Assembly (NCBI GenBank): GCA_025041175.1
Contig: JAKCFJ010000004.1
Span: 310,001 to 374,000 of the forward strand
Source: Halobacteriales archaeon YIM A00010
Lineage (GTDB): Archaea; Halobacteriota; Halobacteria; Halobacteriales; Haloarculaceae
Direction: 5' to 3'
DNA: 64,000 bases
Shown here one piece after another: positions 58,485 through 64,000 of the stretch. A program made the translations under genes and the position numbers. Under the pieces are notes generated by a model. It did no database searches. It saw only the letters and a list, made by a program, of their open reading frames with translations, and was not told the origin of the DNA. Within the stretch, counting starts at the first letter, position 1; every line of letters begins with the position of its first letter.

Positions 58485-59993
58485 CTATCGCTGTCGGTCA
58501 GCTGTCTCAAACCAGTCGGGAGCTGTGTCCGCCGTGTCTCCTGTAAGATAATCGCCCCGCTGTCTGTACGTTTCGAGTTGGGCGTCGGTCACTGACGATG
58601 GTCCGAGCTGACCCAGTAGATCCCGTGCATGAGGAGAAAGATCGTCGGTCTCATATCGCTGCGTTGGGTCACTCATGGCACTGGCTGCAATGAACGCTGC
58701 AGCCTGGGAAAGATCGCCCTGCTCAGCGAGTACGCGCAGTTCGCGTGAATATCGTGACTGTTGCACCGCATACTCGGTGAGGGCCATAAGTTCCTCTCGA
58801 TGTGCCCGGCCGGCCGTCAGCGGTGGGGCTTGTTCTTCGAGCCAGCCCGCTTCGTACTGGAGTTTCGTGTGTGTCCCAGATGCGTCTGTCCGGGCCTGGA
58901 GGATGTCTATTCCTCGTGCTGCTTCCTCGGCCAGTTGTTCCACATTCATTTGGCGAAGATCCCGTCGGAGACGTCCAATCGCAAACAGATCATGATAGTT
59001 GGGCAGGGCGAGTGTCGATCCAAGGAATGACCAATCTTCGTGCTGGACACCCGCCACATCAGCGGCGATTTCTCCAACGAGGTTGAGGATGTCACGGGTT
59101 TGGACAGCCGCCGTGTGGTTGAAGCTGATCATATTCTGTATAGGGTCCAATCGCTCGATATGAGATAGATCGGTCGTATTGCTCGACTCAGCCGTGAGTA
59201 ATTGCGCCAGCAGCTCGGAGTCCCCCTGTCCAACAACGCCCCGCACATCAAGATTAAGCACTTGATTCGCTCGCTGACGGATTTCGAGCGCAGTCACGTA
59301 TTCGTTAAGAACATTCTGATTCCATTCGGCGGGATCACTCCGACCTCGCTCCATGTCGTCGCGCTGTTGGGCCACTGCTGCCCGCTGGCTATCAAACTTC
59401 GACAACTCTTCTCCCAATCGTGAACGGAACGACCGCTGATATTCGCCCCATCCGTAGGCCACTAATCCATCGGCACCCTGCACAGCGGCCCGTTGGTGAA
59501 TCCAGGATGGCGTTTCTTCGATTACAGCCTGATTCCGACGAAGCATCCGCTGTTGGACGGCCGGAGGATACAGTTCTGCGTAATCAATAAAACGAAGGAT
59601 CCCCCGACGGCGTAGCTCCTCGTAGGCCAGCCCAAGCGATTGGATTTTCTCGTTGTTCTCCTCCGTTAACACCCGGCCACGTAGTCGATCGTAATCGTAT
59701 GTATCCATCAGAATGACGGGTGTTGGGCCGTCCGTGAATCGAAGAAGATACGGGACATTGACGAGGAGCGACGTAAGCGAAAACCCTGGATCTGTGAGAT
59801 ATGCTGGTGTAGATGCCATAAGGCCCTTGGAATTTCTACTATGATTGTTATTATTTCTTTTGGATGATGGTGTGGAAGTATAGAGTGAATGTATATTCGG
59901 AGAATAACCGGAAACCGGTTCTGAACCGAGATTCGCTGCTAGTATTCCGCCCAGAGATTTCAGAACGGACCGTCGAGACACATCATCAGTCAT
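58485..59993 (-). CDS. exported ~500-residue family, copy D
   Basis: 502 residues with a Tat signal, MTDDVSRRSVLKSLGGILAA (start at 59993; a frame from 60014 is also open). It is the best-preserved copy: TPVILMDTYDYDRLRGRVLT, GILRFIDYAELYPPAVQQRM, YGWGEYQRSFRSRLGEELSK, EWNQNVLNEYVTALEIRQRA, IAADVAGVQHEDWSFLGSTL, ALPNYHDLFAIGRLRRDLRQ, and C-terminal DWFETADRQR. An Asn/Ser-rich tether follows the signal. A piece of the same family (EIRSRANRHLNLNVVGVLGQ) survives in the chimera at 62158. Function unknown. Confidence 0.8.
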   Translation of the reverse strand: MTDDVSRRSVLKSLGGILAANLGSEPVSGYSPNIHSLYTSTPSSKRNNNNHSRNSKGLMASTPAYLTDPGFSLTSLLVNVPYLLRFTDGPTPVILMDTYDYDRLRGRVLTEENNEKIQSLGLAYEELRRRGILRFIDYAELYPPAVQQRMLRRNQAVIEETPSWIHQRAAVQGADGLVAYGWGEYQRSFRSRLGEELSKFDSQRAAVAQQRDDMERGRSDPAEWNQNVLNEYVTALEIRQRANQVLNLDVRGVVGQGDSELLAQLLTAESSNTTDLSHIERLDPIQNMISFNHTAAVQTRDILNLVGEIAADVAGVQHEDWSFLGSTLALPNYHDLFAIGRLRRDLRQMNVEQLAEEAARGIDILQARTDASGTHTKLQYEAGWLEEQAPPLTAGRAHREELMALTEYAVQQSRYSRELRVLAEQGDLSQAAAFIAASAMSDPTQRYETDDLSPHARDLLGQLGPSSVTDAQLETYRQRGDYLTGDTADTAPDWFETADRQR

Positions 59994-60014
59994 GTGCTCT
60001 TCCCCCACGTTCAT

Positions 60015-60545
60015 ATATATTCATATCTCTTATCATATAACACCAGCAGTACAGTATGTGACTACCGAGGATTTGCTGTTCTTGGAGCCTAGTTATCTTG
60101 AACGAACTCGAACTGGAATTATATATCATTTTCCTCTTGCTACGAAATTGGCTATCTTAAAGTTAGTGCTATTTTATATAGACTTCAGGACAGAATTACA
60201 ACTGCTACCACCCACCGGTCCTAGTATTCAGCTGCGGACAAACCGTTGGGAACGAAGTCCATCGTGGGGCAGCCGGCGAACGAACAACGCCACTGCAAAT
60301 GCGCTGTAGTAACCGATGATACTCCAGGGGTCACTACAGTCTTATACTCATCCCTTTGTCCTCGTCGTGGCAATTGTCGTTTGACGCTTGTTTGGATACC
60401 GAGTAATAAATACTTCCCCCTCGCTTGATCATGGATATTAGGTGTCTTGCTGTATACAAGATTACGAATTAACCAGAAAATTTCTATAGATATAATATAG
60501 AAAATAATAAAAAATCGTTTAAAAGCCTGTTTTAGAGATGGGCCT
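60015..60545. other. intergenic, mostly AT-rich
   Basis: About 530 bases. The minus strand from 60228 to about 60345 reads SDPWSIIGYYSAFAVALFVR and RLPHDGLRSQRFVRS, which could be a decayed membrane-protein tail, but it lacks a start. The right end contains TTTAAAAG at about 60516, the TATA box of the GNAT gene. Confidence 0.45.
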
Positions 60546-61621
60546 ATGGGTCAAGAAAAAGATCCCGAGAAAAACACAAACATGATCGAAAATCAGACCA
60601 AATACGATGATACTACACTCCGATTCAGACAAATGGCTCCTGATGAGGAGGATCACTTTCGACACCTCTTCTCAACCACATTCGTACCGGACGTATACGA
60701 TGACATCGACAGCACATTCATCGATCACATCGTCGAGGCCCACGCAAAAGGGCGGGATCCCTACGGATATTTCACACTTGAAAAGACCGTCTACGCCCTG
60801 TTGAAAGACGACAGCGTGGTTGGATACACCGTGACGACCCGAAAACGAGGGAAGAGCGTGAAATTCGGTCCCACTGTGTTAGAAAAGCAGTGGCGTCATC
60901 ACGGGCTTGGTCCTCGGTTTCGAACTCGAATCGATTCGTCGTTGCGATCAGATGGGATTCGGAAGACTTACTCGACGATACCAGAAACCGGTGAGTCCGT
61001 CTTTAGTTACCTCATCAAGGCGGGATACAACGTTGAGGCGCACATGGGCGACAGTATAACGAGAATCACAGCGAGCTCGTGTTCGGAAAAGTACTCAACA
61101 GTGGAACCGTCCGCCACAAGCCCGAGCTACAGAGGGAGCAGACCGACCACATTGACTGTGCGGTCGGGTCGGCTGCCTTCGATGGATTTTCTGAGTTCGT
61201 TATCTCGTCAGCAGAACCGTGGTACGACGAGATCAATGAGGAGTTTACCCGTGCGGTGGCGGAGGCCGAACAGAGAGGCTTCCGCGCTGAGTATTCGAAG
61301 AAAGGAAAACGAGTGTTCATTGGCCATCAGAACGGGGAGATACGGGCTGTTGCGATCGCCACCCTGAAACGCGGAGGTGCCGTCAAGATCAGCCCTGTGT
61401 TCACGGATGTCGTTGGCAAAGGTCTCTCCGAGTTCTTACAGTATATCGAAGCGGATTTACAAGAGATAGACGAGGTGCGGAAGTATTACACCCATATACC
61501 GGTGTTGGATACCGAAGTTGCGGCCTTCCTCCGGGCTGCTGGGTATCAATCTGAAGGGATTCTCAGGGAACCATACAAGAGCGGCATCGATATGGTCTTC
61601 TTTGGAAAAATGCTTACCTAA
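60546..61621 (+). pseudogene. double GNAT acetyltransferase-like gene, frameshifted
   Basis: The first frame (MGQEKDPEKNTN at 60546, 26 bases after a TATA box) encodes TTLRFRQMAPDEEDHFRHLF, KFGPTVLEKQWRHHGLGPRF and a GNAT-like fold up to SVFSYLIKAGYNVEAHMGD near 61050. One base out of phase, the sense continues QYNENHSELVFGKVLNSGTV and then a second related half: RAVAIATLKRGGAVKISPVF, FLRAAGYQSEGILREPYKSG and IDMVFFGKML to 61621. Together they make a ~358-residue tandem GNAT protein, as in bidomain acyltransferases. The single-base shift near 61050 disables it unless it is a sequencing error. Confidence 0.65.
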
Positions 61622-61639
61622 CCCCCTCACGGTCTACAC

Positions 61640-62149
61640 ATGAGTATTCAACCATCTACTCTGCAAGAGAAGATTCACGATAGATTATGTGATGAAGGAC
61701 AAGCCGATTCTCCGTCAGAACGATCTCTTGACGGTATGCTCATCGCGATCCAGAAGCCCCACAGCCAAGCGATTCTGTGTAGAAACAAGGAAGTCGAATT
61801 CCGACGCACGCGGCTGAGGGCTGATCATCCCGATATCGCACTCATCTATGAGACATCCCCAACCCAGGCCATTGTGGGAGCGTTTGGAATCGATTCGGTC
61901 GAGTGGCTCCCACTTGATGAACTACAGACGCTTGCTCAGGAGCGAACACCGTCGACGAAAGCGTCGATTGCAGACTATTTCGAGGGAAAACAGGCAGGAA
62001 CCGCGATCGTCATTGATGAGGTCCTGTCCTTCGATTCACCGATCAGTCTGCATGGGGCAGATGGAGAGTGGGCATTCACGCCACCACAAAGCTTCCAGTA
62101 CATCGATGTCCACGACTTCCTCAACGAACTCGAGCTCAACCGAGCGTAG
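61640..62149 (+). CDS. ASCH-domain protein
   Basis: 169 residues. The ASCH (PUA-like) fold is visible: MLIAIQKPHSQAILCRNKEV then EFRRTRLRADHPDIALIYET, SPTQAIVGAFGIDSVEWLPL and AGTAIVIDEVLSFDSPISLH with FTPPQSFQYID. The pattern K-P-x-x-x-x-I-L-x-x-x-K-x-x-E-x-R-R is characteristic of RNA-associated ASCH proteins. It lies 18 bases after the GNAT gene on the same strand; GNAT-ASCH pairs occur as predicted RNA-modification or coactivator units, here an inference. Confidence 0.8.
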   Translation: MSIQPSTLQEKIHDRLCDEGQADSPSERSLDGMLIAIQKPHSQAILCRNKEVEFRRTRLRADHPDIALIYETSPTQAIVGAFGIDSVEWLPLDELQTLAQERTPSTKASIADYFEGKQAGTAIVIDEVLSFDSPISLHGADGEWAFTPPQSFQYIDVHDFLNELELNRA

Positions 62150-62157
62150 AATCGTGG

Positions 62158-62392
62158 TAATTCCCTCCTGTTCGCCCTGGCCAAGCACCCCAACGACATT
62201 GAGATTCAAGTGGCGGTTGGCTCGTGATCGAATTTCGAGTGTCTCCAATTTTGCTCGCTGCATCTCTGGACTCCCGTTCGTTATTAGCGCGAGCGGGTAC
62301 GTCTCCACGAGTAGGTCAAGTACGGTTTCCACACCAGGAAGGAACACCACATCGGTATGATCTCGCTGCTGGGAGTACACGTGGGAGATCAA
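62158..62392 (-). pseudogene. chimera of a HAD hydrolase and the exported family
   Basis: One open minus frame joins two unrelated pieces. The beginning (62392 to about 62240) reads VFLPGVETVLDLLVETYPLA and LITNGSPEMQRAKLETL, the middle of a HAD hydrolase. It is followed without a break by EIRSRANRHLNLNVVGVLGQ and GEQEG, which matches the motif ALEIRQRANQVLNLDVRGVV in copy D of the exported family. The frame then runs into the ASCH gene in antisense. It is a recombination scar, and shows that a fifth family member once existed nearby. Confidence 0.7.
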
Positions 62393-62427
62393 TGGCGTCG
62401 GTCTGCCACCGGGCTACAGCTCGGCCA

Positions 62428-62449
62428 CGGCCTGACCGCAGTCAGGCCG
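62428..62449. repeat. 9-bp hairpin
   Basis: CGGCCTGAC and GTCAGGCCG form a perfect stem with a CGCA loop. It lies in gene-free sequence between the chimera and the next ORF and resembles other small hairpins in the window. Confidence 0.6.
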
Positions 62450-62694
62450 CTGGCCCGCTTCTCCTGAGCAGCAGTTCTCGGCTGAATGGATCGATAGAGC
62501 AGTCTAGAGGACGCTCCCATGGGTAAGCGTCTGTTCTATCTTCACCAACCCGTTCTCGGTCACGGCTCAATCACCGAAACCGGAGTGGAAACAAGGGCAC
62601 GAAAATAGAATCGAAAACTACCTATAATAATCTTACAGTTGCTGAAGAGCACTTCGAAGCGGCGGTTGACCTCCTCCGTGATAATGAACTCACT

Positions 62695-62997
62695 GTGGAT
62701 GCGTTCGATGGATTTACCGAGCTGATCGATGTCTGCGAAGAGTGCGGTGCCGATGTGAGGGCGATCAAGTGGCTGCTCGTCATATCTCCAGTATTGAATG
62801 AGAAGGCTGTCGAAACCACGATCTGGTCTTTAACCCAATTAAAGATCGCGCGGCTGCACCGTCTTCCGACCGTTTTCCTGTGCACGCCGTCCGGTATCAT
62901 CGAGAAGATCCTGTACCTCCGCATCAAGCGCGTCGTAGAAATCCGACGACACATTCATCTCTCCGAGCGCATCCTTAACGGCGGCTTTGACGATTAA
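62695..62997 (+). CDS. small protein of unknown function, possibly N-terminally truncated
   Basis: 100 residues from a GTG at 62695. In the same frame the sequence continues protein-like further upstream (VAEEHFEAAVDLLRDNELTV) without a start codon, so the gene seems to have lost its 5' end, or the real start is unusual. The body reads GFTELIDVCEECGADVRAIK, VISPVLNEKAVETTIWSLTQ and PTVFLCTPSGIIEKILYLRI. It is mostly helical and I do not recognise it. Confidence 0.5.
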   Translation: MDAFDGFTELIDVCEECGADVRAIKWLLVISPVLNEKAVETTIWSLTQLKIARLHRLPTVFLCTPSGIIEKILYLRIKRVVEIRRHIHLSERILNGGFDD

Positions 62998-63117
62998 ATC
63001 TGCCATATGCTTGTCTCAGCCGTCACTGGCTTTAAGGTAGTGGTTACGTGGTATCCGGCGGAGGGGAACCTTGCCCATCCGATACCGAAACGGATCGACA
63101 GCTGCACCCTCAGCATG

Positions 63118-63186
63118 ACGGCGGGGCAAGCCGCCGTACTCAGCGTACGATGCCGTTCGGACTCAGGCGCGCCTAGAGTCCGAACG
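63118..63186. repeat. two adjacent hairpins
   Basis: ACGGCGG / CCGCCGT (63118-63137) is followed by CGTTCGGACTC / GAGTCCGAACG (63154-63186), whose loop is itself AGGCGCGCCT. The second overlaps the stop codon of the leftward gene at 63173 and could act as a terminator. Confidence 0.6.
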
Positions 63187-63481
63187 GGCGTTCGTCTGGA
63201 TCGTGGCGTTCGATCCAGTCCTTCACACGCGCGTTGATCTTGCCGCGTGGGCCGCGTTCGAGCGCGACAGCCGAATGACCGGTCCCGTCCACATACGTGA
63301 CCGGCGATAAATTGGCAAGCGCTGTGTCCTCGATCGCACCGTCGGCGCTCCCCTGTTCTGCCGGGGGAGCAATCCGATCCGCGAGGTCGGAAACTGCCAT
63401 CCAGCTCCCAAGGTCTCGATACACGCCATCGCGGTACAGTTCCGCTGCAACACGCGCTTTCAGCGTAGCGTCGGATACCAT
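63173..63481 (-). CDS. small protein of unknown function
   Basis: 102 residues: MVSDATLKARVAAELYRDGV, YRDLGSWMAVSDLADRIAPP and TGHSAVALERGPRGKINARV. The last part is basic. Small haloarchaeal proteins with this tone often occur near winged-helix regulators, as here, where the next gene diverges at 63600. No domain is recognised. Confidence 0.65.
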   Translation of the reverse strand: MVSDATLKARVAAELYRDGVYRDLGSWMAVSDLADRIAPPAEQGSADGAIEDTALANLSPVTYVDGTGHSAVALERGPRGKINARVKDWIERHDPDERPFGL

Positions 63482-63599
63482 TTGTTTTTCACCTTCAATT
63501 AGTATTATTACCCCTTTCTACTTATAGCTGTCGGAATATTCAGACAGTACTGTTGTTATTTAGCGGCAGATATAAGTCATTAGCAGTAGAAGAAGTAGT

Positions 63600-63986
63600 A
63601 TGGCACAGAACCAGAATCCCCCGACCGACGAGACAGGCGACACCACTGCGATCAACGTCGAAAATCGACCGTCAGATGCGGTGATTGCGGAGGACCCACT
63701 TGTCTCGATGCTCACTCCCGGCTCGAAAGTCCGGATACTATCGGCGCTGATTGCTGTTGGGGGCGAAAAGCTCAATCCGAGCGCAATCTGCGATCGAGCC
63801 GCGATCTCCCGAGACAGTTGGTACGACCACAAGGATGATCTGGAAACGTTTGGCGTGATCGAGAAGGTGGATCAAGCCGGGAATTCCCCGATGTACCGCG
63901 TCGACCTCGACGATCCGCTCATCAAGCGGCTCCGTGAGGCGCGCGACCTCGCGGCGAAGCGGCGAAATCAACCCAATAACAATTAA
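63600..63986 (+). CDS. winged-helix DNA-binding protein
   Basis: 128 residues. After an acidic disordered head, the winged helix is VRILSALIAVGGEKLNPSAI, CDRAAISRDSWYDHKDDLET and FGVIEKVDQAGNSPMYRVDL. The S-R-D-S-W-Y-D-H motif is a recognition helix typical of haloarchaeal plasmid regulators. TATAAG about 28 bases before the ATG indicates a leaderless transcript. The gene ends 14 bases from the window edge. Confidence 0.85.
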   Translation: MAQNQNPPTDETGDTTAINVENRPSDAVIAEDPLVSMLTPGSKVRILSALIAVGGEKLNPSAICDRAAISRDSWYDHKDDLETFGVIEKVDQAGNSPMYRVDLDDPLIKRLREARDLAAKRRNQPNNN

Positions 63987-64000
63987 TTTGACCTCCTCCC

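Noticed and set aside
1-64000. CRISPR array
   Set aside because: No set of three or more regularly spaced repeats was seen; the repeats found are palindromes, MITEs or pairs.

Overview
The window is from a halophilic archaeon (class Halobacteria). Proteins are acidic, there are two TFB transcription factors, an archaeal Sm-like protein, several PadR/ArsR-type winged-helix regulators and Tat (twin-arginine) secretion signals, and many start codons lie about 26-30 bases after a TATA box, as in leaderless archaeal mRNAs. There are no rRNA or intact tRNA genes and no CRISPR array. Transposase scraps, miniature inverted-repeat elements, broken genes and plasmid-type genes are frequent, so this looks like a megaplasmid or a large genomic island rather than core chromosome.

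Layout. 0-13 kb: a metal transporter cut by the edge, regulators, a pair of Tat-exported peptidoglycan-type hydrolases (a glucosaminidase and an amidase), a cluster of tiny zinc-finger ORFs, a RelE/ParE-type toxin-antitoxin pair with a palindromic operator, an Sm-like gene followed in frame by a second domain, a broken HNH gene, a membrane metallophosphoesterase and a graveyard of IS fragments and MITEs. 13-18 kb: aspartoacylase-like enzyme, PadR regulator, tyrosine phosphatase-like protein, and the first copy (A) of a Tat-exported ~500-residue family I do not recognise, facing a large winged-helix regulator. 18-24 kb: plasmid-type block with a ~900-residue zinc-ribbon protein, then broken genes. 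24-32 kb: IS6-type transposase carrying a double palindrome, a dehalogenase, a serine recombinase, a ComEC-like metallo-beta-lactamase lipoprotein and small unknowns.

32-44 kb is a ribosomal peptide (RiPP) locus: a phosphotransferase-fold protein, a complete class II lanthipeptide synthetase (LanM), a beta-propeller protein ending in a kinase-like fold, a short precursor with a Nif11-like leader and a Ser/Thr/Cys core, a PH-domain membrane protein, a Nudix hydrolase, an ABC exporter, a coupled unknown protein and an oxidoreductase. 44-54 kb: two duplicated TFB genes with small partners, a second aspartoacylase-like gene, a second large regulator, an unknown 484-residue protein and copy B of the exported family. 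54-60 kb: a nucleotidase-like protein with altered metal motifs, a short-chain dehydrogenase, copy C, an O-methyltransferase and copy D. 60-64 kb: a frameshifted double-GNAT gene, an ASCH-domain protein, a chimeric relic containing a piece of the same exported family, and small regulators.

The two most interesting systems are the lanthipeptide locus at 32-44 kb and the four-copy exported family (A at 15.2, B at 52.2, C at 56.2, D at 58.5 kb), whose members recur beside a matching winged-helix regulator and, at each of two loci, within reach of an aspartoacylase-like enzyme. Functions given for unrecognised genes are left open; frameshifts may be real decay or sequencing errors.
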